Source: Gimesia aquarii
GTDB taxonomy: Bacteria; Planctomycetota; Planctomycetia; Planctomycetales; Planctomycetaceae
Assembly: GCF_007748175.1 (NCBI RefSeq)
Contig: NZ_CP037422.1
Location: 4,086,327 to 4,150,326 of the forward strand
Direction of reading: 5' to 3'
DNA length: 64,000 bases
How positions within the stretch are numbered: position 1 is the stretch's first letter; each line of letters opens with the position of its first letter. Positions 1-8,413 of this stretch are shown here, one piece after another. The translations under genes were made by a program, and so were the position numbers. The notes beneath the pieces were generated by a model, which ran no database searches, was not told where the DNA came from, and saw only the letters and a program-made list of their open reading frames with translations.

Positions 1-42
1 CGACCTGAATAACAGATCCTTGGGTCGTATTATTGAAGTTTT

Positions 43-3033
43 TTAATCTAAAGCAATCGACGGAATTGACTGGTCTGAGACACTTGAAAAGAGTTTTCCT
101 CCTTCTGCAAGCCAGAGCTCTTGAGAAACCGAGACCTTTTTAAATTTCTGCACTTTGCCTGAAGGCCAGCGGACAATCAATTCGTCAATTTGTCTGGCAT
201 TGCCCAGACCGACAATGAGACGACGCTCATTACTGGCTTGGTAGCCGTCTCCTGCGGTAAGCTGACGTGTAATCGTTTTATTATCAATTCGAACTTGAAC
301 CGTTGTCCCAATGGCATCTCGATTCGATTCCACTCCGAATAATCGAAGTGAAAGATAATTACCTGCAGGAACACTCGTATTTGTCAAAAGTGCGGAGCCA
401 CCTTCAAGATGACCGACAATGAGATCGTTGCGACCATCCCGATTCCAATCTATTCTAGCAACAGATCGTCCCAATCGTTTTTCCTGAAAATACGAACCCA
501 AAACGGTACCATCAACTTTTGAAAATCGCTGTCCATTCCATTGAAACAGTAGTGGTAGCATTTTGTAGGGTCGCCCCTGCTGGCGCAAGTCATCAACGTG
601 ACCATTTGACACGAATAATTCGAGACGTCCGTCAAGATCCAGATCTAGAAACTGTGTTCCAAACCCGAGAACATTCAATGTGGGAGAATGAAGGTCCATC
701 ATGCGCGTACGATCTTCATAATACCCTATTGATGAATTTACATAGAACGTATTTGATTCACTAAGGAAGTTCGTTATGTGAACGTCCAATTGCCCATCAT
801 CGTTGAGATCACCGAGGCTAATTCCCATACACCCCTCGGCCTTTCCATCCTCATTGAGAGCAAGACCGGCCGCGATTCCCCGCTCTTGCAAACGGGGCTG
901 ATGATCACTACCGGATTCATTCACGAAAAAAAAGTTTGGTACAGTATCATTGGCGACAAGGAGACTTAATTGTCCCGATCCGTATGCGTCCCACACAGCT
1001 ACGCCAAGTCCTTTTCCACTCGGTTCAACGGACAGAAAGCCCTTTGTCATATCAGTAAAGTGGCCGTTTCCATCATTGAGCCATAAGCGATCAATCTCTC
1101 CCTGAAAGTGAAAGGGTAAGCACGCGCGTGGTGAACCGTCAGGGTGTTGACAAATACGTTCAAACACATCGTCCGCGGTTAAATAGTTAACTGCATAGAT
1201 GTCTGTCAATCCGTCTGCGTTCAGATCAGCCAGCACGCAACTCGTAGTCCATTGACTGCCGCCCACTCCCGCTTCTACAGTGGTGTCAGAAAACGTGCCA
1301 TCGCCATTGTTCGTCCACAAATAATTGGCTCCAATGTTTGCGACGTAGAGATCGGGAAATCCATCCGAATTAACGTCTCCAACGGAGACTCCCTGTCCAA
1401 AGCCACTTTCGTGAATGCCCACATCGGTAGTCACATCTTCAAACCTTATTGCTTCACAATTTCTAAAAAGACAATCGGAATCACGATTGGCATGCTCGTC
1501 GGGTGGCCAGGGTCTCCCTTGTGTGAAGTAGATATCGGGATAACCATCCATATCAAAGTCGAGCACACCGATACCGCCGCCCGTAAACTCGAACATCCTC
1601 CGAGAAGGACGTCCCTCGGTTCCATTAAAATACTGAAAGTGCAGACCACTTGCTTCGGCATCGTCTCGAAAAGACATCATCGATGACTTGTTTAAACGAA
1701 CTTTGTCTGATGATAAAGGGATCTCTCGAAAACGAGGAAGAGAATACATCGAGTAGTCCACAGACTGTGCGACATTCGCAGTGTTGACAGTCAAGCTCAA
1801 TGGAATCCCCTTGATTTTTGCTCGCAATTCTTCCAGATAACGTTGTGCATTTTGATGCTCTGGATCAACACGAACTCCCAGTTGACACCAGGCATATGCT
1901 TCCCAGATGCGTCCAGTCAATTCGTAACTTTTTGCTAGTTCCAATGCCGGTTCGATGCTCGCATTATCGCTCGTTGAAAAAAATCGATCCTGAACGACAT
2001 TCAGTTCTTGTAGACGGACTGTGTGTTTTGCAAATTTTTTAGCAGTTTGTGTCTCTCCAATTTCGTCAAGAAGATTGGCAAGACGAAAATTGGGGAGTTT
2101 TAACTCCGGAGCGCGAAAGGCCGCTTCCCAATAACAACGAATCGCCGCTTCTTTCAAACCCTCTTTTTCAGCGATTTGTGCTCGAACAAGCCAAGTCTCT
2201 GCATCTTCATATGCTGCGGGTGGAATTTGTTTTTCCCAGACAATCAGTTCGTTATACCGTCCTGCAATCAGCAATTGACGCCCCAGCGCAACATGGGCGG
2301 CTATGAGATCAGGTTGTCGTTCTATCGCATCTCGTAATAATTGGATGGCACGTTCGGTGTATTCTTTCTCTGCGGCATGCCAGGCAAGACCCAGCAAGGG
2401 ATTTGCATCTTCAGGAACTGCTGCGCGTGCCCGTTCGAGCGCTTCCAGGTCATTAATGACTCCCGATTCTCGAGCAAGAAGTAATAACAAATCTGTTTCT
2501 ATACCTTGACGAATCAGATTCAAAACATGGGGAATTGCCTCACGTCGACGTCCGCATAACCCAAGAAGTCTCGCAAGATGGGAATTAGCTTGAATATTTT
2601 CTGAATCGAGAGCAAGAACTATGCGGTAAGATCGTTCTGCATCAGAAAAACGAGAAAGCTGATAATGCTGTAATTCAGACGTGAATAACGCTGAACGAAC
2701 CAGAATCTCTGTGTTCGATGTTTGTAATTGCTTCAGATAATCCAGGGCATCTTGGAACTTGCCCTGTGATGCGGCACACTCAGCCGCAAGGAATGCTGCC
2801 TCATCAAAACTCGGATTGATTTTTAAAACTTCAGCGGCATTTCTTTCTGCCTGTTGTTCTCTTCCCATGGAGTGATCACGTTGAGCCTGATACATCAATC
2901 GTTCTACTCGCGCGGCTGATCTCCCCAATTGGTACCATGCCCCCCCCATGACGACCAGCAAAGCAATGCCCAATACAGCAATCCACCGCTTCGCTCGGGA
3001 TTGTGGAGCTGAATCGTTGTCTCTGACGGACAT
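43..3033 (-). CDS. TPR + FG-GAP/VCBS + ASPIC/UnbV protein (paralogue 1)
   Basis: Predicted membrane-anchored extracytoplasmic protein of 996 residues. A single hydrophobic segment lies at about residues 18-33, followed by TPR-like helical repeats to about 440. A run of FG-GAP/VCBS repeats follows, with calcium-loop motifs such as DFDMDGYPD, DVNSDGFPD, DLNADGLTD and DWNRDGRND (about 480-880). The C-terminal ASPIC/UnbV-type domain is recognisable from TAGDGYQASNERR and RWPSGKVQKF. The start at 3033 is chosen over an in-frame ATG at 3054 because GGAG lies about 8 bases upstream of it and the previous gene's TAA ends one base before it, implying translational coupling. Function is unknown; the family is common in planctomycetes and probably mediates protein or carbohydrate contacts outside the cytoplasm. 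No enzyme motif is seen. Confidence 0.85.
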   Translation of the reverse strand: MSVRDNDSAPQSRAKRWIAVLGIALLVVMGGAWYQLGRSAARVERLMYQAQRDHSMGREQQAERNAAEVLKINPSFDEAAFLAAECAASQGKFQDALDYLKQLQTSNTEILVRSALFTSELQHYQLSRFSDAERSYRIVLALDSENIQANSHLARLLGLCGRRREAIPHVLNLIRQGIETDLLLLLARESGVINDLEALERARAAVPEDANPLLGLAWHAAEKEYTERAIQLLRDAIERQPDLIAAHVALGRQLLIAGRYNELIVWEKQIPPAAYEDAETWLVRAQIAEKEGLKEAAIRCYWEAAFRAPELKLPNFRLANLLDEIGETQTAKKFAKHTVRLQELNVVQDRFFSTSDNASIEPALELAKSYELTGRIWEAYAWCQLGVRVDPEHQNAQRYLEELRAKIKGIPLSLTVNTANVAQSVDYSMYSLPRFREIPLSSDKVRLNKSSMMSFRDDAEASGLHFQYFNGTEGRPSRRMFEFTGGGIGVLDFDMDGYPDIYFTQGRPWPPDEHANRDSDCLFRNCEAIRFEDVTTDVGIHESGFGQGVSVGDVNSDGFPDLYVANIGANYLWTNNGDGTFSDTTVEAGVGGSQWTTSCVLADLNADGLTDIYAVNYLTADDVFERICQHPDGSPRACLPFHFQGEIDRLWLNDGNGHFTDMTKGFLSVEPSGKGLGVAVWDAYGSGQLSLLVANDTVPNFFFVNESGSDHQPRLQERGIAAGLALNEDGKAEGCMGISLGDLNDDGQLDVHITNFLSESNTFYVNSSIGYYEDRTRMMDLHSPTLNVLGFGTQFLDLDLDGRLELFVSNGHVDDLRQQGRPYKMLPLLFQWNGQRFSKVDGTVLGSYFQEKRLGRSVARIDWNRDGRNDLIVGHLEGGSALLTNTSVPAGNYLSLRLFGVESNRDAIGTTVQVRIDNKTITRQLTAGDGYQASNERRLIVGLGNARQIDELIVRWPSGKVQKFKKVSVSQELWLAEGGKLFSSVSDQSIPSIALD

Positions 3034-3034
3034 T

Positions 3035-6000
3035 TTAGTACTCCAATAACGCATTAGAATTTAGCGCATTCTTCTGGTATTCTAATATCACTTCTGCTCC
3101 GGGAATTTCGAGATCCGAGTTACGCCAGAGTGTAAAATTTGCTCCTTCCTCTACAACTTTAAGAGTGACATTGACTGGCAGGTTTTTCATTATAGATTCC
3201 CCTCCCGATGGCCAGGAGATTTGCAATTCTTTTACAAACTCAGCCTTTCCCAATCCGAATTGAAGCATCCGCTGGTTACTCGACAAATAGCCATCTCCGG
3301 CGACTAATTGCTTCTTCCATCGTCGATTCTCCACGACGACCTCAACGCTGGAACCAATGGCATCGCGGGCCGATTTCGTCGCAATCAACTGTATACTGAT
3401 GAAATTACCACTTCCAGCAGTTCGGTTGGTCATGAGTGAAGCTGGTTCCCCGATTTGGGAAACGACAAAATCCATCAATCCATCTCGATTCCAGTCAAGT
3501 CGTGCCAAACCGCGTCCCAATATCTTTTTTTCGAACCATGGTCCAACATCATCTGCAAAAAGTTCGGTAAATTGACCGCTGCCCCTGTTTTTGAAAAACT
3601 GGGACCGCATTTGATATTCTCCTCCCCTATCGCGATAGTCATCAACATGACCATTCACCACAACAAGGTCTACTGCACCATCGAGATCCGCATCCAGAAA
3701 CTGCGTTCCCCAACCGACAAACGGCCAACTCGGACCGGCAAGGCCTGCTTTCTTGGTTGCATCAAAAAAGAGCCCCTCGGTGTCCTGTAAGTAGAGTGTG
3801 TTCGATTCATCTTTGAAGTTCGTAACAAAGAAATCGATCCGCCCGTCACCGTCCACGTCGTCCGCAGCGATCCCCATACAGGCCATTGCAAGTCCATCTT
3901 CGTTGTGAGAGATTCCATCGATAAATCCTCGATTTTCCATTCGGATTCCGGAGGCGTCGTCTGTACCTGAAGCCTGGAGCAGAAAATTGGGAGTTTGATC
4001 GTTGGCCACAAAGAGGCTTGGCCGTTCGCGATCATGCAGATTTGACGCCACAACCCCCAGACCTTTTGCACCGGAAACAGGAGTCATATCCGGGATGAAC
4101 TTAAACGTTCCATCTCCCTGATTCAGATGCAGTCGATCGGGCGTCCCAACGAATACAGAGGGTGAACAGGCCAATCCCTCACAAATAGCAGTATAGACAT
4201 TCTGTCCCATGAGGTAGTTGACATCAAACACATCCGGAAGTCCATCCGCGTTCAAGTCAACAACAACACAACTCGCCGTCCACTGCTCTCCCGTTAGACC
4301 ACACTTATCTGTAACATCCTCGAAAGTGCCGTCTCCATTGTTATGGTAAAGTCGATTGCGACCAATGTTGGCGATATAGAGATCAGGAAATCCGTCGTTA
4401 TCGAAGTCGGCTACAGTCGGACCCTGGCCGTAGCCCTGATTCCCAAGCCCTGATTGAACCGTAATCTCTTCAAATGAATCACCCACGTTTCGGAACAATC
4501 GGTCGGTGTAAATTCTGGATGGGGAAGGCTCCCTTTTACCAGATTTCCATTCTGCCCCTTGGGTAAAGTATAAGTCGGGCCATTCGTCTCCGTCGAAGTC
4601 TACAACGGCTACCCCTCCCCCATTTGACTCAAAGACACGTACGCCCCTGGTCGATGGATCGGGGCCATTGAAGTAGGTAAAATCGATACCGTTACTTGAT
4701 AATGAAAACTGGATCAATGCATCGACAGGAGCTTCAGTCTCGCCAGCCGAGAGATGGAGATTGATTTGCGGTAATTGAAACTCTGGATAAGATGATAGAT
4801 CATTTTTTTTTGCCAGATTTTGTGCGTCTTGAACCAGCGGCAGGTCCCGATTCAACAGAGGCGCACATCGCGTTAAATTTTCTTGCGGCCAATCGGCGGT
4901 GGAAAACAGGTCTCGTGCCACGACTCCCCAGGCACATGCTTCCCAAATTCGCCCCATTTTCTCCAATAATTCCAGGGTTCGTTGAAATGCTGCTTCGTTG
5001 AGGCCATTACTTCGTAATACATCATCAACCTGTTGAGTCAGTTCAACCATCTCTATCGCACGCTCGCGAAAAACTGCTGTCGAATTGTCGTCAAGTGATG
5101 CTAATACCTGACTGAGTTGAACTGTGGCGCGCCGATGTCTTGGATCGCGGCGAATACATTGCCAGAAGCAATGCGCGGCCATTTGACGTTTATCATGACG
5201 GCGCGCCCAAAGACCTCGAACGTACCAGATATCGGGATGTGCCTCTGCGACTTCAGGTAGTCCCTGGTGCCAATGAGTAAATTGTTCCTCTTTTTCATCG
5301 AGCAGTAATTCACCCAACATCGCCTGTGCGGATATCAACTTGGGCGTTTCCTCAACAATTTGACTCAGACTTTCCTTTGCCTTTGCAGGATCACCATCCC
5401 AAAACCGGTGTGCAGCCAGTCCGAATCGCACGTAGGAATCTTTTTTTGATTTCAGCAAGCAAGACTCAAGGAACGGCTTATGTTCAACATGTCGGTCAAG
5501 ATCGGCGAAAATTGCCAACTCGTTTATCGTGGCCGATCCACTACGGACTAAAAAGAAAAAATGGGGCAACGCTTCCCAGCGCGCTCCCGTGGTGCTTAAC
5601 AAAAATGCGAGACGCTCATGCGTGGCAACATTGTCTGGATTTGCTTGCAGTACCTGTTGATAGAACTGAATTGCATTCGTCAATTGTCCAAGTTCACGGT
5701 AGACTTCGGCAGAAGAGAATCTGGCGAGCTTGGTGTGTTTATTCTCTCCTTCAAAATCAATCACCAATTGAAAGTATTTCAGTGCGTCACTAAATCGCTG
5801 ACTACGCATAGCTGCTTCCCCAGCCAGTAGTAGCGATTCTGATCGCTCGGGAGCATTAACAGATACCTCTGTGGCCAAAGAAATGGCACGTTCAAAGTCT
5901 TTTTCAGAAAGAGCCGTTCTAGCCTTTTGCAATAACACAACAGAATCAGCAGAGTTCGGCTCACAGCCAGAGACCAGACAGAGGAATATGATAAATAAAA

Positions 6001-6058
6001 CCAGATACCTTAAAACAGGCAACTTGATCTTCGTGTTCTCGTATTCTCCAGACTGCAA
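3035..6058 (-). CDS. TPR + FG-GAP/VCBS + ASPIC/UnbV lipoprotein (paralogue 2)
   Basis: Paralogue of the gene just downstream, with the same order of domains: TPR helices (first ~420 residues), FG-GAP/VCBS repeats with DFDGDEWPD, DFDNDGFPD, DLNADGLPD, DVDGDGRID and DWNRDGLMD loops, then an ASPIC/UnbV end (VAGDGYLSSNQRM, SWPSGG). Unlike its neighbour it has a lipoprotein signal (hydrophobic run ending LVSGC). The frame has no suitable ATG. A TTG at 6058, preceded by AGGGG about 8 bases upstream, gives 1007 residues with a normal signal peptide, and I prefer it. A TTG at 6112 inside the upstream gene and one at 6022 remain possible. The last codons of this gene carry the GGAG that appears to initiate the next gene, so the two are probably co-translated. 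Confidence 0.8.
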   Translation of the reverse strand: MQSGEYENTKIKLPVLRYLVLFIIFLCLVSGCEPNSADSVVLLQKARTALSEKDFERAISLATEVSVNAPERSESLLLAGEAAMRSQRFSDALKYFQLVIDFEGENKHTKLARFSSAEVYRELGQLTNAIQFYQQVLQANPDNVATHERLAFLLSTTGARWEALPHFFFLVRSGSATINELAIFADLDRHVEHKPFLESCLLKSKKDSYVRFGLAAHRFWDGDPAKAKESLSQIVEETPKLISAQAMLGELLLDEKEEQFTHWHQGLPEVAEAHPDIWYVRGLWARRHDKRQMAAHCFWQCIRRDPRHRRATVQLSQVLASLDDNSTAVFRERAIEMVELTQQVDDVLRSNGLNEAAFQRTLELLEKMGRIWEACAWGVVARDLFSTADWPQENLTRCAPLLNRDLPLVQDAQNLAKKNDLSSYPEFQLPQINLHLSAGETEAPVDALIQFSLSSNGIDFTYFNGPDPSTRGVRVFESNGGGVAVVDFDGDEWPDLYFTQGAEWKSGKREPSPSRIYTDRLFRNVGDSFEEITVQSGLGNQGYGQGPTVADFDNDGFPDLYIANIGRNRLYHNNGDGTFEDVTDKCGLTGEQWTASCVVVDLNADGLPDVFDVNYLMGQNVYTAICEGLACSPSVFVGTPDRLHLNQGDGTFKFIPDMTPVSGAKGLGVVASNLHDRERPSLFVANDQTPNFLLQASGTDDASGIRMENRGFIDGISHNEDGLAMACMGIAADDVDGDGRIDFFVTNFKDESNTLYLQDTEGLFFDATKKAGLAGPSWPFVGWGTQFLDADLDGAVDLVVVNGHVDDYRDRGGEYQMRSQFFKNRGSGQFTELFADDVGPWFEKKILGRGLARLDWNRDGLMDFVVSQIGEPASLMTNRTAGSGNFISIQLIATKSARDAIGSSVEVVVENRRWKKQLVAGDGYLSSNQRMLQFGLGKAEFVKELQISWPSGGESIMKNLPVNVTLKVVEEGANFTLWRNSDLEIPGAEVILEYQKNALNSNALLEY

Positions 6059-6068
6059 TCGATATCCC

Positions 6069-6554
6069 CTACTTAATTTCAAGATCGAACTTGTTGTCTC
6101 CACCGGCTTCAACCATTACCGACAACGGTGTGGTATCCACTTTCGCATATTTTGCCGGAATTGCATTCTCAGTCTTCTTCGTTGCCCGCGCATCGTGGCC
6201 GCTGTTTGAATCATAATTCTTTGTCGGATCGGCACCATGTGCGGCATCGGATCCACTGGTTTCAGTTGCATTTCCTACATATTTGTTGACGAGCACAGAA
6301 TATCTGCCAGCGGCCGCACCATCGCCTGGAGAATAAGTCATCAATTCATACAAGCCTGTGGCGTTTGTTCGTCCATAGGCAACAGGTTGTTTTTCTTTTG
6401 AGACAAAAGTGACGTTTGCCCCAGCTACGGGAGCCCCCGATAAACTGACAGTCCCGGACACTTTATAGACAGGCTTTCTGTCCTCTCCAGTCCTACCGGT
6501 ACACCCGCATAAGAAGATACAAATAGATGTGATAAATAAAGCCCGTACGCTCAT
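6069..6554 (-). CDS. small carboxypeptidase-regulatory-like lipoprotein
   Basis: Predicted 161-residue lipoprotein with a short signal peptide and lipobox LCGC (Cys near residue 18). The mature part begins KVSGTVSLSGAPVAGANVTF and continues with a Tyr-Gly-Arg-Thr strand and an AGRYSVLV strand. This is the beta-sandwich pattern of the carboxypeptidase-regulatory/transthyretin-like domain found in many small planctomycete lipoproteins. Such proteins commonly sit beside DUF1559 genes, as here. No catalytic residues are visible, so a structural or cell-envelope role is likely but unproven. The ATG at 6554 has AAGGA about 10 bases upstream. The downstream FG-GAP lipoprotein probably starts within about 10 bases of this gene's stop codon. 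Confidence 0.75.
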   Translation of the reverse strand: MSVRALFITSICIFLCGCTGRTGEDRKPVYKVSGTVSLSGAPVAGANVTFVSKEKQPVAYGRTNATGLYELMTYSPGDGAAAGRYSVLVNKYVGNATETSGSDAAHGADPTKNYDSNSGHDARATKKTENAIPAKYAKVDTTPLSVMVEAGGDNKFDLEIK

Positions 6555-6609
6555 TGCAGGAATTCCTTAGAAGTTGTTACCTGGAAAAACATGTGATACG
6601 TGTCTTTTA

Positions 6610-6637
6610 CGGAGGGCAGCAAGCTTGCTACCCTCCG
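6610..6637. repeat. 28-bp inverted repeat, possible attenuator or terminator
   Basis: A near-perfect hairpin lies between the DUF1559 gene and the lipoprotein gene. Arms CGGAGGG and CCCTCCG flank an inner AGCAAGCTTGCT palindrome, with only one mismatched pair. On the minus strand it is followed by GTAAAAG rather than a T-run, so it is not a textbook Rho-independent terminator. It may reduce read-through from the highly translated pseudopilin gene or act as a processing or stability element. Confidence 0.5.
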
Positions 6638-6672
6638 ATTTTCAAGTCGATGACTTTCTAGCTCTAATAAGC

Positions 6673-7767
6673 TTAGAAATCGCCTACCGGTTCACCACCT
6701 GAGACAGAACCTAATGCTCCCCAGATACCAAAGGGACTCCTGGCAGAGCCTGATGGAGATGTTGAGGCAGGATTTCCAGCGTCAATGTTTTCGCTGATGA
6801 ACCGGACAGCTCCGTCCCCCATCAGGACTTGGGCGCCTCCTGCATGCTGACTGGTCGGATCCTGGACGCCATCCTGTTGATCGCCTGGTTGAGAGCAACT
6901 CGGCTTGTTAGGCCCCAGAATGGTGCTCATACCAGTAAAACTCATTGCTCCATCCATCCAGCGCAAACCGCCCCAACGGGCCGAACTCCCGGCGTATTGA
7001 TCAGTAGTGTTGTTGTAATTATTGAGGCAAACAGAAGCATCAACACGGTATTGAGCTTGAGTAATATTCGTGGCAATCGCACCAGTCAGGATCGAATTTC
7101 CACCTGGCTTGGCTTTGATACGTTCCCCCATGGCAATCGTATTACTTAAACCATCGGTAACGTCACGAATTCTTCTTACGCCGGAGTTCCCAGATCCACC
7201 AACGAAAAACCCTCTCAGGCCTCGACCACCGTTTCCGTTCCACGCGGGATTGGTGTCCCAGGCAGTATCACCTCGAGAGAACATATAATTGGATCCACGG
7301 CGCGGAAGCTGTTCGGTCGAATCTCCATCCGACGGACACAACAACATAGGGATGGATGTTCTGACTGCTTTATGATTGTTATCCCAGGGAACAAAATCGA
7401 ATCCATTATAATTCGTAGTTCCATCGACCGCGGCGGCGGTACCTCCTGCTGCAATCAAGTTGAAGAGCGGCGCCTGATCAATAAAGGGAAGCAAACCCAC
7501 AAATCCGCTCTGCCGCCGTCCGCCTGGTCCACCATTAGAACCAGATGCCATAGGCATGCAACCATGCACTTCATGATAGCCGTGAACCGCAATTCCCAAC
7601 TGCTTCAATTTGTTTTTACACTCTGTCCGCCGCGCAGCTTCACGTGCTTGCTGGACAGCAGGAAGTAGCAGTGCGATGAGAATTGCAATAATCGCAATAA
7701 CGACCAGTAATTCAATTAATGTAAAACCAAATGTAAAACTTCCTTTTCGTTTGTGTCTCTGTTTCAT
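6673..7767 (-). CDS. DUF1559 protein with type IV pilin-like N-terminus
   Basis: Predicted 364-residue pseudopilin-like surface protein. The N-terminus has the prepilin peptidase/methylation motif GFTLIELLVVIAIIAIL followed by LLLPAVQQAREAARRTEC, the hallmark of the planctomycete DUF1559 (SBP_bac_10-like) family. Conserved later parts include LLPFIDQAPL, a MLLCPSD segment and a C-terminal HAGGAQVLMGDGAVRFI block. The start at 7767 is chosen over an upstream ATG at 7845 because a perfect GGAGGG lies 6-7 bases upstream and the shorter form begins with the usual basic leader MKQRHKRKG. These proteins occur in dozens of copies in planctomycetes. Their exact function is unknown; secretion or a pseudopilus-like assembly is assumed. 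It is the first gene of the minus-strand group running to position 43. Confidence 0.9.
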   Translation of the reverse strand: MKQRHKRKGSFTFGFTLIELLVVIAIIAILIALLLPAVQQAREAARRTECKNKLKQLGIAVHGYHEVHGCMPMASGSNGGPGGRRQSGFVGLLPFIDQAPLFNLIAAGGTAAAVDGTTNYNGFDFVPWDNNHKAVRTSIPMLLCPSDGDSTEQLPRRGSNYMFSRGDTAWDTNPAWNGNGGRGLRGFFVGGSGNSGVRRIRDVTDGLSNTIAMGERIKAKPGGNSILTGAIATNITQAQYRVDASVCLNNYNNTTDQYAGSSARWGGLRWMDGAMSFTGMSTILGPNKPSCSQPGDQQDGVQDPTSQHAGGAQVLMGDGAVRFISENIDAGNPASTSPSGSARSPFGIWGALGSVSGGEPVGDF

Positions 7768-7773
7768 GTTAAT

Positions 7774-7779
7774 CCCTCC
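7774..7779 (-). promoter_or_regulatory. strong ribosome binding site fixing the DUF1559 start
   Basis: GGAGGG on the minus strand lies 6 bases before the ATG at 7767. It favours this start over an in-frame ATG 78 bases upstream. Confidence 0.7.
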
Positions 7780-8413
7780 ACAGTAAAAGAATAATGAGAA
7801 AAGTCCGCAACGAATTAAAAAGTGATGTACCGAATGGCTTATCAACTTCTAGAAACTTCAATGAATATTTTGTGTAAACCGATAATGAACCACAGATGTA
7901 ACTTCTAAGTTTGTAGGTAGAACTGAGTATGAACCTTCAAACCTATCAGCATATTTATGTGTAAATAATTTCTATATGTAATTAATACATCAGTTCATTA
8001 ATATACTAACGATTAATTACTGCTTTTATATCGATATGTGGTATAATGTCAATTCAATTCTGTACAAAAATAAAATTCACATATTGATTTTATTTCAACG
8101 ATATTTGAAACTTTAAATTTAGAGTAACTCACTTTATTTAGTATTAATAAGTAACTAAATATTATATAGTTACATCGAATACCACTTCGTCCAGCTACCA
8201 GATTATTCGAATGAACTATAACCATTAACTGCATGATGTAAGGTGGCAGATACAACAGGCTTGGAGAATCAATAGATTCAGAAACCCTGAATGATCAGTA
8301 TTGTTACTACACAAAATATGAACAAATTTTCTAAAGTTTTTAAACACAAAATTAACCGTATGAACAGTACATTTCAGGTAACACCATAGTGATCACAGGG
8401 AGTCACTCGTTGT
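7780..8413. other. AT-rich divergent intergenic region
   Basis: No convincing gene is seen. The stretch is markedly more AT-rich than its surroundings, with many short A/T runs, and it separates the leftward DUF1559 group from a rightward membrane-protein gene. It presumably holds promoters for both. A TATAAT hexamer at 8042-8047 on the plus strand lacks a matching -35 element at standard spacing, so I do not call a promoter. A frame of 68 codons on the minus strand (8049-8255) has no recognisable composition or start signal. Confidence 0.5.

Noticed and set aside
1-42. Possible terminator hairpin after the first FG-GAP gene
   Set aside because: Only a 5-bp CGACC/GGTCG stem with an 18-base loop and no T-run after it.
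8049-8255. Small 68-codon minus-strand gene in the AT-rich gap
   Set aside because: No ribosome site, low-complexity AT-driven composition, no recognisable domain.
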